64,000 bases of DNA. It comes from Trichopria drosophilae. Its lineage: Eukaryota > Arthropoda > Insecta > Hymenoptera > Diapriidae. Positions within the stretch are counted from its first letter, which is position 1, and the number at the start of each line of letters is the position of its first letter. Location: contig CM059583.1 in assembly GCA_030407085.1 (NCBI GenBank), positions 25,270,001-25,334,000 of the forward strand. Reading direction: 5' to 3'. The translations under genes were made by a program, and so were the position numbers. The notes below the pieces were generated by a model, which made no database searches, was not told the DNA's origin, and saw only the letters and a list, made by a program, of their open reading frames with translations. Positions 13,033-23,937 of the stretch are shown here, one piece after another.

Positions 13033-13315
13033 CAGTAAAGTCTCGGTATATTTACCCACGCGGTTCCTCGCTTTTCCCTCGTTATATTTCTCAAATCTCT
13101 TCTCTCGTTATATTTCCCAAAAGAAGGGGAGCGCCGTTTCTCCTACTCCTCTCAGTTGGGTTATGTTCGTGACGTCACAGCATGTCCTTCCTGAGGTCCC
13201 GGCCTGCAAGGTGGGGGAAAAAGTGACCCACGATAGGTAAATATAACCAGACGGAACTGGCAAAATATTTTGGGACATAAATGTAGCGAGACGCAATTAT
13301 ATCGGGAATCTACTG
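13033..13315 (+). mobile_element. pogo/Tigger-like MITE, copy 1
   Basis: The element starts CAGTAAAGTCTCGGTATATT and ends with ATATCGGGAATCTACTG, flanked by TA on each side (13031-13032 and 13316-13317). TA duplications and CAGT termini are typical of the pogo/Tigger branch of Tc1/mariner elements. It is 283 bp long with no transposase, so it is nonautonomous. It is homologous along its length to 35534-35797, sharing the words CCAAAAGAAGGGGAG and TATGTTCGTGACRTCACAG. Confidence 0.85.
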
Positions 13316-13317
13316 TA

Positions 13318-14934
13318 TAATGAATACAAAAAGAGAAAAAATAAGAAAAAAAAGAGTAAACAGATAAAATAAGCGGAATTTTTTTGCCAAACTTTTGTTT
13401 CTTTTCTTAAAATTATATTAATAAAATTACCGCCATGAATAAGAAAAGGATAACTTTTATTTATTACCTCGATGGAAATAATTCTACATTAATAATATAT
13501 TTTAACTCATATAATAATATAAAATTACTTTTATACGATATACATTTCTCTAAAACGATGTAGTAAATTTTGAGTAAACATATAAAAATCTGATCGACTT
13601 TCACTCGATATTAATCAGCGAGAAACCTCGTTTCATTTTAATCTATTTATGTTACCTATCTATTTTCTTATTATTTATTATACAGATCTCGTAATTTTTA
13701 ATTATATATATATAGGTACAAGATATGTTTTAATTATAATAAAATAAAAATATCCAAGTAAATATAAATCTCTTACTTTAATGAAATTCAGTACTTGCTA
13801 TTTTTAAACTTTTACGATTTCACTACACTCTGAATGTTTTCAATAAAAAATATGTGGAATTAATTATTTTTAGAAAAATTGTAAATGTAAAGTTCTCATC
13901 GTTACTTAACAATACCATTAATGTAGTAAATCAAATTCTTAACCGGATTCTAAAATGACAAGGTGGTAAAAGAGTAATCCATAAGTTTTACTACATTTAT
14001 ATTAAATTGACGTAAAACACATTTTTAATAAATGCTTGTCTTTTAAAATGCTATTAAAGTGTTTCGATTATTCGATTAAGTTTGCGAAATGTCTTACGAT
14101 TGCAGATTATATAGTCAGCTCTCTTTTTGTCTTACTTGAAACCTCCGGTGTTAGGTTAATATGGAATCAAGTGGTGATGTGATATACCATTATTGTTAAA
14201 CGAATATCTTGGTAACAACGCAGTAGTATCATTTTCATTTTTAATTTTAGTTCAAAATGCTGGAAATTGTAGATAAATGCAAAAATATTAATAGAAAACT
14301 TTGACGACTCTCGGCAATATTAGTAATCACACTGGCTTACTGGTGTCATCAGACTTAATAAAGTTGAGTAACTTTGCATGTCATGCTTTTGGTTATCTAT
14401 TGAATACTCGCCTTAAATGTTAGTAATGATAATTCAAATATAGCTTATTTAATATTTCACTAAATATTATATTTACCGACACGAACAAAAATTCGTAAAA
14501 AATAATCCAAATGTCAATGAGGATGTCGGAAATTTTTGACGACTATTACTGCATCCATGTCAATTAATGTTCACTTTTATTTAGTTTTTACCATTTACCT
14601 TATACATAATTCTTACTTTCACTAAAATAATGTAGCTGAAGTTATTACCAATGTTTATCATTTGTAAAATATTGCGAATGTTTTAAAATATTAAAAACTT
14701 GAATACCATCTATTTTCAGTAACTTTTAGCAAATTTAGTCTATAGTAGACGAATAAATATTTACATAAAAACGATCAAACCTTTCTGACGTCGATAATAT
14801 TTTTGAAAATTATTATATACCTATTTAAATTAAATCATGGAAATTTTCTCGAAAAAGTTCAGAAACGTTTGTTCTTGATTTTATAAATATAAAATATGTA
14901 TAAAATATTTTTTAACTATATTTCCATGCGTTTT
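13318..14934. other. AT-rich stretch, nothing recognised
   Basis: No frame above 60 codons, no RNA gene signature, and no repeat that I can delimit. Confidence 0.5.
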
Positions 14935-15680
14935 ATAGAGAAAAAGTTCATTTAAAAACCTGACAGTATTCTGTTTCTCTCTGCTTGATAAAAATGTGGT
15001 AATTTTTTTTAAAATTAATCTATGTGCAAATATTTAAACGAAGACTCGTTTGTCACAAAAATTTTTTTAGTTCCTTTCGCTGTCTCTTTGTACTTCCGCA
15101 TTCATTCTAAAAATATCTTACCACCCCTCCCTTCATTTCTTCCACTCTCCTCTGATACCCTTCCTTTCTCTAAAATATAAAACGAACAATACGAAACTGT
15201 TTATTTAATCAAATATTTATATTTATTTCCGACTTTCAGTAGGGTAAAGTGCATTAAGAAAACCTGACAATTTTCTGGGACTCTCTAGTTGAGAAAAATA
15301 TGGCAATTTTTCTTTGAAACGAATCTATGTGCAAATTTTGAGACGAAGAGTCGGTTACTCCCCCCCCCCCCTTCTTTTCTGTTGTTTTCTTTCGCTGTCT
15401 CTCTTAATATACACCTATGAATTCATCCTATAAATCTCTCTCTCCGCCTCCCCTCATCTTTCACATTTTCTCTCCCTCTCTCTCGCTATTTTTTATTCCG
15501 TATGTATTCGATTAATCGATTAATAATTTTATCAATTTCCCCTCTCCTCTCAATACCCCTTCTCTCTCTCAAATAAAACAAACTGTTTATTTTATGAAAT
15601 AGTTTTTAAGCAATTTCTGTGATTGTTAAAAGGAAAAGTTATTTCAAAAACAATTTTCTGTTATTCTTGCAATTTGACAA
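14935..15680. repeat. Diverged tandem repeat, ~305 bp unit
   Basis: GAGAAAAAGTTCATTTAAAA near 14938 and GGGTAAAGTGCATTAAGAAA near 15242 begin matching units that continue through AACCTGACA, TCTATGTGCAAAT, a CT-rich stretch and AAACTGTTTATTT. A shorter third copy starts near 15630 (AGGAAAAGTTATTTCAAAA). A C12 homopolymer lies in the second unit near 15360. Non-coding. Confidence 0.65.
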
Positions 15681-15689
15681 AATCCGGAT

Positions 15690-16985
15690 TAAAGTGCTAT
15701 TCGGTAACTTTAAAATGCTTTTCCGAATGAGTGCGTAAAATGGTACTAAAATAGTACCCACATTGCCTGACGACTGAAAGAAGTGCGGAAACTAGATTCC
15801 CGCACTAGTACCAAATTACAAAGCCTAGATAAAAATATTTGGATTAAATTGAATAATTTTTCAAAGTTACATTAAATGTTTACTAATTAATCAGTAAAAC
15901 AATTGATAAACTTGATATTCAATTTAAAAATGTCCAATGTCGGGGTATTTAGTACATTCAGTATTAAATTGTCTAACATTAAAAATCATCTATTATATTA
16001 CATAATACGATTTATTAAAAAATTACAAGATTTAAGCGGTATAATATTATAATTTTTATAGACATTAACGTATTTATAATGATTATGTAATGTACCATTT
16101 ACGTTCAATAAAAATTAAAATTTATAAGATAATTCATTTTGACTTCATTTTTTAATCGAACATCATATCCAAACGATGTTACAAAATTTATATTCGGTAT
16201 ATAAAGTATTCTATAATGCTATTTATGGATTTTTATAGTGTCATATGGAGAGAGGAGGAGAGAGGGGGGAGGGAAGGGAGAGAAGGAGTCCAGAATATAA
16301 AAAAAATTGCGTTACGTAATTTATATTATATGTTATATTAAATAACAAAATCTCATAACTTTTTAAATTGAACCTCAGCAGCCCTATTTTCGACCATTTT
16401 ACTGAATTTCGAGACCTACTTTGCATTGGAAATTGAATTTAAAAGAAAATGTCCTTAAAAATTACCTTTTTTGTTTTTAAATTTAAAAAATCAGGGGTTG
16501 GATTTTTTCGTTTTCTAAATAGCATAAATCGATAGAGCCACCTCGAAAATAGCGGACTACGTTTTTAGGTTATTTTTTGGAGGTTGAAAAATGATAATAA
16601 TACGTTGTTCAAAGTTGATGGTCATTTTGGGACGAAATGGGTTAAAGGATATTTTTTAGCATGAAAGTAGTTTTGACGCAAGTTTGCACAAACAACATAC
16701 ATTCACGGCTCTTAATTATCCTGAATACGTGCCTAAACCTGAAATTACACTTTTTCGATGTCTGCCACTAAATATCCAAATTAGTAAGATAAATAAGTCG
16801 GCCTCCAAATCATCTAGATTCTAAAGGAAAGTTTGCGCTTGTACTTTACACGTGTAATATTCTGAAAAAGTTTATCTAGGATAATGATTGTGATTTCTCT
16901 TAACATACAGTTTTGGTAATAACTAGTTATTCGACTCCAGCGTTTTGAATTTATAAATACTCCGCCCAAAACTATAGACCAAAAT
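15690..16985. other. No gene; short motif cluster and AT-rich sequence
   Basis: The first 140 bases repeat words from the motif field at 10490-10990 (GTGCGTAAAATGGTAC and similar). The rest is AT-rich with no supported gene. Confidence 0.45.
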
Positions 16986-17064
16986 ATATATGATACTGAC
17001 AAAACTTTATAATTTATATGATACTGACAAAACTTTATAATTTATATGATACTGACAAAAACTC
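16985..17064. repeat. 28 bp tandem repeat, about 2.7 copies
   Basis: TGATACTGACAAAACTTTAT starts at 16991 and 17019, and TGATACTGACAAAA again at 17047, a period of 28 bp. The first two copies are nearly identical, which suggests recent slippage. Confidence 0.9.
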
Positions 17065-17120
17065 CTCCCTCCTGAGCCTAAAGTAAAAGAAATGGACAGT
17101 TTTCGAGACATAAAGAGAAA

Positions 17121-17401
17121 ATAAAACCTAACATTAAGAAGGCCCCTACTTTAAATGCTTTTACGCGTTGTCCAGGGGCCATGTCTTGTTAACATTTGAA
17201 TTGTTTCAGTTTTAGCGGTTGTAGATCAATTCTTTTGTTGGATTTCATTAGGATAAGTGCCAACATCATTTGATTCGTGGAACCTCTTATTCCACTTAAA
17301 TGAAACAAAAGAATGGATTAATATCTACTATTTCACAGATGACCCCTGGAGAACGTTTGAAAGTATATCGTGTAGAGGCCTTCTTAATTTTAGGTTTTAC
17401 T
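17121..17401. mobile_element. Foldback MITE-like element, 281 bp
   Basis: The left arm starts ATAAAACCTAACATTAAGAA and the right arm ends TTCTTAATTTTAGGTTTTAC. Reverse-complement similarity continues inward through AAGGCCCCTAC / GTAGAGGCC, GTCCAGGGGCC / GACCCCTGGA and ATTCTTTTGTT / AACAAAAGAAT, so nearly the whole element is palindromic. No target duplication is evident. The 104-codon frame at 17257-17571 runs across its right arm and is not supported. Confidence 0.7.
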
Positions 17402-19060
17402 TTTTAACCTCCCAAATTACCATTTTTTTATTTTATACCCACGAGGAAGTTTTATTAGCATCATATAAAGAGTACATTTTCGAAGCATTAGCAAAATTCT
17501 GCCGAATTATTATTTCCTATGGTTTAGTCCTTTATTACAATGTGTGTACTGATTTTAAGAACGATAAATAACAAATTCATATAAGACCTATTGGTTGCGT
17601 CGTACAATGCCTGTTGTTCATTTTTTTCTCTTCGTTTTTTTTCCTCTACACGGTACTGCCGCTATTGTAATGTTAACGCTTTATGATCTGCTCTTTTTTC
17701 CTCGAGTGTACATGTATTAACATATTCTTGAAAGTTAGAAAATCACACACAAGTGAGCAATTGCTGTTTCAAGTACATCCATAAATCGCGCTTAATTCTC
17801 CTGGTTTCTAACGTGTGTTGCTGTATTATACTTTAATAAAGTGCTGGAATGTTTTATTGCCCGTTTCAATGTTACACTTACTTGCAACATAGCTCTACTT
17901 ATTTAAAGAAGTCGAGTCTTGAGAAAATTTGTGGACAATGTTTTTGCTTCATTAAGAAGCACCTAACTTGTAGACAAAGTTGTTTCGTAACCTGAAAACT
18001 TCTAACGGTTTACCTTAGTTTTCATGCAAACAAATTTTCGAAATTCTGAAACGATGTGAAGAAACTTCTAAGAGTGTAGAAATGTATTTTTGTTGAATTT
18101 CTTCTTTTTATCGATGGGGATAAATAGGTTGCGTAATATGTAGTAATAAACAAATGCAATAAACAAACTTCGAGGTACTAAAATACACAACTTAAATAAA
18201 TAATTGGAAAATTGATTTTGTAATAAATAAATTATATATTATTAATAACGTGTGTTTTCGTCATGGTTTGTTTCAGATAAAATATACGGTATCCACAACT
18301 CGCAGCCGCCATTTTGTTAATAAATAAACGAAAAAAAAAAGTTTTTTCGCTTCAAGAATCCCTTAAAATTTGATTATAATAAAAAAAATGTTTAATTTTT
18401 AATATTTACTTGAGGTAAGAAATATTGTCTTGAAGTAAGTCAGATTTACTAAAAAGAAATAATATTGAAAATGTTCATTTTTTTCTATATAAACTCTTGC
18501 TCTTAACATTTTTTTGATACAGTATTTTCCTACATTTGTTAAAAACATTTCATGTTTGAATTGTAAAACATTTTTCCACAAACGAACTCAAATCAGCAAG
18601 AGAATCATACAGGTAAATTGGGACCACTAAAAAACAAGCAATTTTGAACTTCCGGGCGTTAATAGGTTAAAGTCTCGCTTTATCGTATTATAACGGCAAA
18701 ACATGTTTCCCAGTCGCAACAAATTAATCAGTAAAATGCAATAAATCACTCAACATTCGAGTTTAGCGAATTGGCAGATAATTTATTAAAAAAAAATTTT
18801 TTTACTCGTCGAGCTTTTGCTGCAGGGCGACGTGAGTAATCGTGAGGAAAACTGGTTACAAAAGTAACGCTCGATAGCGCATAAGGAAAGTACTTACAGC
18901 GCTGCATATAGCGCATGTGGCTAAGAGCGGAAATGAATCGGGAAGTGTTCACTAGCTTCAACGACAAAGAAAGATCGGTGTTACTTCATCTCTTTTCCAC
19001 CTATATCGAAGGCTATATAGAGACTTCATGTGGGTTATTTAAAAAAATAAACGCCATTTT
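17402..19060. other. No gene recognised
   Basis: AT-rich sequence with only short frames. GC-richer patches near 18800-18960 show no domain or RNA gene signature. Confidence 0.5.
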
Positions 19061-19569
19061 TATACTCCCTAAATTTCTTGGACTGAAAATTCTGTCATTT
19101 TAGAGTGAAAATTGAGCCACTATAATGGAATAGTAAAATTATAACGAGCGAAAATTATGCTTGGAGTGAATATTCAAGATTTTTAATTAATGGGTTCAGT
19201 ATAAAGCCTCAAATTTCACTCTATACAGAGTGAGTTTTCACTTCAATAAATGTATGAAATTCATCGTTTTCAGATTAAAATTTGTCACTAAACAGTGGAA
19301 CATACGCTTCAAAGACAATATATACCATTGTTCCCAAATGTGTATTTATTCCAAATTTCTTGGAATGAAAATTGGGCCACTCCAGTGAAAAAGAAAATGA
19401 ATGATAACTCATTAAGAGCAAATTTTTAATTAAACTTTAAACAAACAAGTGAATTGTCACTCCACAAAGAGTTACGTTCGTTAAATTTCAAAATTCACTC
19501 TTTTCACTAGAATTGTTAAATTTTCACTCCATGAAGAGTGAATTTTCACTTCAAGGAATTTAGAGAGTA
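19061..19569. mobile_element. Inverted-repeat element with internal motif repeats
   Basis: TACTCCCTAAATTTCTTGGA at the left faces TCAAGGAATTTAGAGAGTA at the right. Inside, variants of AAATTTCTTGGAATGAAAATTG and GGGCCACTCCA, and of CACTCTRYAYAGAGTGA, recur. The element is about 510 bp with no reading frame. It looks nonautonomous; the superfamily is unknown. Confidence 0.55.
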
Positions 19570-19765
19570 TTTAAAGTGTTAAAAGATAAATTAAAATATG
19601 ATTTTGTTTCAAATATTTGCTCCTGTATTTTGGCAAAATGTTTAAAAATGTAAACTATTAAATATTTTTCATTAATATCATGTTTATTTTTTATAACGAT
19701 AAACAATATACATATGAAAAATATAGTTTGAAGGACAGCTTAATGAACACGAAATTTGTTGCTCG

Positions 19766-19850
19766 GGGTATTTTGGGTCGCTGATTACGAATCTGTCCTA
19801 AGTTGCTTGATCTAGACGATTTCTGTTACCCGCCGTTTTGAATTTGCAAA
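19766..19850 (+). repeat. Dispersed GGGTCGCTGATTACGAATC module
   Basis: The word GGGTCGCTGATTACGAATCTG is followed by CCGCCGTTTTGAATTTGCAAA. Related pairs occur near 6838-6900, 2345-2400, and reversed near 38255-38290. The full repeat has not been delimited. Confidence 0.45.
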
Positions 19851-20030
19851 AACTTCAAACATAAATTTCAGCTGCTTTCCATGTAAAGAGAAATATATGC
19901 TTGAAAGGGTTAATCATTTATATTTCATACATAAGTACCGACAGAATTTTTTTTAAATAATTTTTTTTGTTTACTGAATAATAACTGTATAAACAATGCA
20001 TTTGCGTTCCTTCCTTGCTTGGGTAGATTT

Positions 20031-21938
20031 TCAAAAAGGTTATGTCACAGGGGAAAACAAATTCATATGGTTTCATATGTATTTCCGGTTACTAAAAAAG
20101 AATTTGAAGATAAAATTTGTAACTCAGTCATATCTCGGCCGTAACCTTAAAAAAACCTCAACAAAATATCATTTTTTTGCATTTTTTGCAGTTATTCTTC
20201 ATTCACGACGTTACTTTTAAGTTTTCACAGATGGTGTATTAACAATTTTGATGCAGACTTTTTATCTCCACATTTTCTGTTTGAATCATTTTTTCACCCA
20301 GATTTAAATTTCCTAGATAAATGCAAAAACCTTTAAAAAATGAAATTTTTTGAAGATTTTTCAAGACAGCATGCAAGATATATCCGTGCGACAAATTTCG
20401 ATGTCGAATTTGTATTTAGCAACCAAAAATACATAAGAAACCATATCAAATGTTCTGGTTGATATATTTTGTTAATAAAATAGCCCGTATTTCAAGAAAA
20501 TCGATTGAATTTAATCTTCTTTCAGAATATTTTTCGTTTTTATATTATATTTTTCGAAATTTGTGATTATTTCCAAAAAATCTAAATATACAATTGTTTA
20601 AAATATCAACATAAAATTCTTAAAAAATTCCAGTGTACTCCTCAATTAATTCTGAGATTCTTTCACTCTTATCATTTTTTGGATGATGAGTCCTGAAATT
20701 TTTTCAACAATTTTAATTTTGAATGCGATTTTGCGGATCGCTATATTAAATTTTGTATTCCGGATCCGAAATTTCTTAAAATTTAGGACTCAAAGGATAT
20801 TCATTTTACCTGTTTCTTATGCAAATTTTAGATCTGAAATTATTTTTAATTAAAAAAATTTCATTATATTTCAACAAATGCAGTGCAGTATGTGTAACTT
20901 TTAAACATCCGTTTTAGACAAATTCTGGTGCCATATTTTAAAAGAACACGACATTTCTCGTCAGATATCGTATGTCCGATTTTTGGTAAATACGGTATAA
21001 AAAAAATATTTAGTAAACAAATCAAACGAAATCAAAATTTGTCGCATGGACATATCTAGGATGCTACCTTGAAAAAACATCGGAAAACGTCATTTTTTAT
21101 ATGTTTTTTTTATTTATTCAGAAAAATTGAACTCGGACGAAAAAATGTTTCAAACAAAAAATATGGAGCTCAAAAGTCTCCATAAAAAAGGTTTGATATA
21201 CTATTAGTGGAAACTCAAAAATAAAATCGTAAATGCAGGATAACTGCACAAAAATTAAAAAATTAGTTTTTTTTCTTTTATATTTGCATTTATGTGAAAA
21301 AATTGAACCCGGACGATGAAATGTTTCAAATAAAAAATGTGGTGCGCAAAAGTCTCCATAAAAAAGGTTGAGTGTACTACAAGTGTAAACTCAAAAGTAA
21401 ATTCGTAAATAAAGAATAGCTGCAAAAAATGGAACAATTACATTTTGTCCATGTTTTTTTTTTATTTTTCTATTTATCTATAAAAATTGAACTTGGACGA
21501 ACAAATGTTTCAAATAAAAAATGTGGAGCACAAAAGTCTCCATGAAAAAGGCTGGTACACTGTCAGTGTAACCTTAAAAATAAAGCCGTAAATTAAGGAT
21601 AACTTTAAAAAATTTCATTTTTTGCATTTTCCTAGATATTTTTGCATTTATCTAGAAAAATTGAATCGGGATGAAAAAATGATTCAAACAAAAATGTGGG
21701 GATCCAAAGTCTCCATAAAAAATGTTAATACACCATTTGTGTAAATTTAAAAGTAACGCCGTAAATGAAGGATAATTGCAAAAATATGCAAAAAAGTGAT
21801 ATTTTTCGAGATTTTTTCAAGATTACGGCCGAGATATGGCTGAGCTGCACATTTTATCTTCAAATTCTTATTTAGTAACCGGAAATAGACAGGAAACTAT
21901 AAGAATTTACTCGTCCCCGTAACATAACCTTTCTGAAA
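20031..21938. mobile_element. Foldback element, 1.9 kb, carrying a tandem array
   Basis: Arms of about 120 bp face each other. The left has AAGGTTATGTCAC, CCGGTTACTAAA, GAATTTGAAGATAAAAT and CATATCTCGGCCGTAA. The right has their reverse complements ending near 21935. The interior is AT-rich and includes four ~180 bp units. There is no transposase frame, so the element is nonautonomous. Loose internal inverted words (near 20380 and 21050, both with CGACAAATTT or AAATTTGTCGC) suggest older layers of repeat structure. Confidence 0.7.
21121..21830 (+). repeat. Four ~180 bp tandem units inside the foldback element
   Basis: Units begin near 21121, 21296, 21481 and 21654 (steps of 175, 185 and 173 bp). 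Each has AAAAATTGAA followed by GGACGA or GGATGA, ATGTTTCAAA or ATGATTCAAA, a TGGGG/TGGAG word, AGTCTCCATAAAAAA and CGTAAATNNAGGATAACTG. Units differ by scattered substitutions. The array at 23440-23740 is a diverged relative. Confidence 0.85.
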
Positions 21939-23430
21939 GTGTACAGAAACAAGTAAGAGCTACAAATGGATTATTTATAAAGTTATTACTTAGTAAAGAT
22001 GACAAATTATTTAAAAAATTCCTGATTGTATTTCATCGATATTTGGGGAAAAAATCAATTTTTAAAAATCGACAATATACGATGCGGTCGTTGTCTCCGG
22101 AGACGATTCCTTCTATTCGCTATCTCTCTCAATCTCGCGAGCAGGAGATTGAGGTCGTGCAGCCGACGTCGGCGACCGCTCCGAAAGCCCAGAGTGATAG
22201 AAAGAGAGAGTGAGAGTGAGGTCGGGAAAGATTTGCTATAAGGAGAGAGAAAGAGAGTTTAGAAGGACGTCCCCGCGACATGCCGATCCGCGCGTTCGAC
22301 TTTGCCAAGGACGAAAAATCTGCTCGATCTGCACTTGACGCTCCCAAGGTCGCACGCGCGGCGAACATTACGGTACATTACGCATTCGAATTTCAGAAAA
22401 GCACCGAGATATAACAATGGGCTAGCGGTCTATTAAGGCGCGAGTGCAAGAGCCGTTCCGCCACGGAAAACCGATGGTTGCGTGATTTTTTCCCCCTTCT
22501 ATTGTTACCGGAGTCGGTTACTTCGACATTGCGCGAAACATTTTCTGTTATTCCGTCACGAGATCTATAAGGTTTTTATTTTAGTGGCTCTCGATCAGAA
22601 GGATTCGATAAAAATTCGATCCTTGATGTCACCACAATCCAGTCTTCGAAACCTATTTGATAGTTTCTAGGTCATGGCGGGAACTGTTCTACTTTGGACT
22701 TACCCCAACAAAGTATTCCGTAAGCGTTGCTACCTTTTCCATTCGCTTCCTGGAATTAAAATAAATTTTTTAATCGTCCTGAAATCCTTTTTGTTGTGTA
22801 TTTATATGTCGGTAAAAACATAATACCAATAAACGATCTGGCCCCTACTCTCCGATTTCTTCCATTTTTTGCTACATTTCGGTACTCGTCAACAAGTGAC
22901 TTTTGCTCCAATTAGACCTCTCTAAATCTATACACTTTCGAGATATGAGTAATTCTGCGATACTTTTAATATTTAGGAAATTGTCTGGTTAGATAACGAA
23001 TTTAATATAATTGATAATAAAAACTACATTTTTTTATATGATGGTAATGCAGCCCAGATTTCTGTTCCCCAAACTGTTTTGCAATTTTTATTTTTTTTTT
23101 TCATATATAAAATCATGTGTAAAAGCTGTCTTCTGATGAAAAATTACTATTATTTCATCTTTACTTCAACCCAGACTACCACTGGTCTGGAGAGGTATTG
23201 AATTTGGTCAGTTCCACAAAAAATTACACTGTAGCTTATCATCAAATGTCAACTTTGTAGACCTTAAATAAGTACAAATGCAATGCAAAAATGTGCCTGA
23301 ATGATCTTGTAGGCGAAATTAAAGGTCAACCTCTTTTTAGGCTTGGCATGACCTAACTTAGAACTGATTAGTTTTTGGAGTCGATCCATACTACATTACG
23401 GGGAGGTCGAACGAAAAAAGGCTAAAAAAT
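21939..23430. other. No recognised gene; GC-richer island at 22080-22680
   Basis: The island holds several CG-rich words and a 44-codon open frame at 22280-22414 (plus strand, starting MPIRAFDFAKDEKSARSALD). Its composition differs from the flanks and could mark an untranslated exon, small exon or conserved regulatory element. No homology is recognised. From 22700 to 23430 the sequence is AT-rich again and empty. Confidence 0.4.
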
Positions 23431-23437
23431 ACAATTT

Positions 23438-23740
23438 TTGGGTTTCTTATCAAAAATACAAATCATACCAAAAAATTCATCCAACAAAAAAGATAGAGTA
23501 TTAAATTTTCTACACAAAAGGTTAAATATACTTTCTTCGCAAAATCAACGGTTGCGCAAAAAATGACGAATGTATATGAAACAATTACGTTTTTTGCATT
23601 TATTTTCAAAAATACAAATCACATTAAAAATGTTTCAACAAAAAAGGGTGGAGCATCAAATTGTCTACAAAAAAAAAGGGTTATATATATTTTCTACTTA
23701 AAATCAATGCCGTAGAAGACGAATTTACATGAAATTAATC
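23438..23740 (+). repeat. Diverged tandem pair related to the 21.1-21.8 kb units
   Basis: CAAAAATACAAATCA occurs at 23451 and 23606, a step of 155 bp. Each unit also has an AACAAAAAA...GGAGCATCAAATTGTCTAC-type stretch and AAGGTTAAATATAC or AAGGGTTATATAT. These landmarks occur in the same order as in the ~180 bp units at 21121-21830, so the two arrays share ancestry. Confidence 0.6.
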
Positions 23741-23937
23741 AACTTGACGTGTTCAGTATGTACGCTTAACGTCGATAATTCTATCAACAACTACATTGTG
23801 TAATGTATCTATCGAAGCGACTTTGACCGAAATATGTTTGCCCCCCTCCCCCCTCTCCCTTTTTTTCAGTCCATAAACAAACATCGATTAATTTTATAAT
23901 ACAACTGAAAGTTGTTTAGTAAACGAACGAGTATTAA

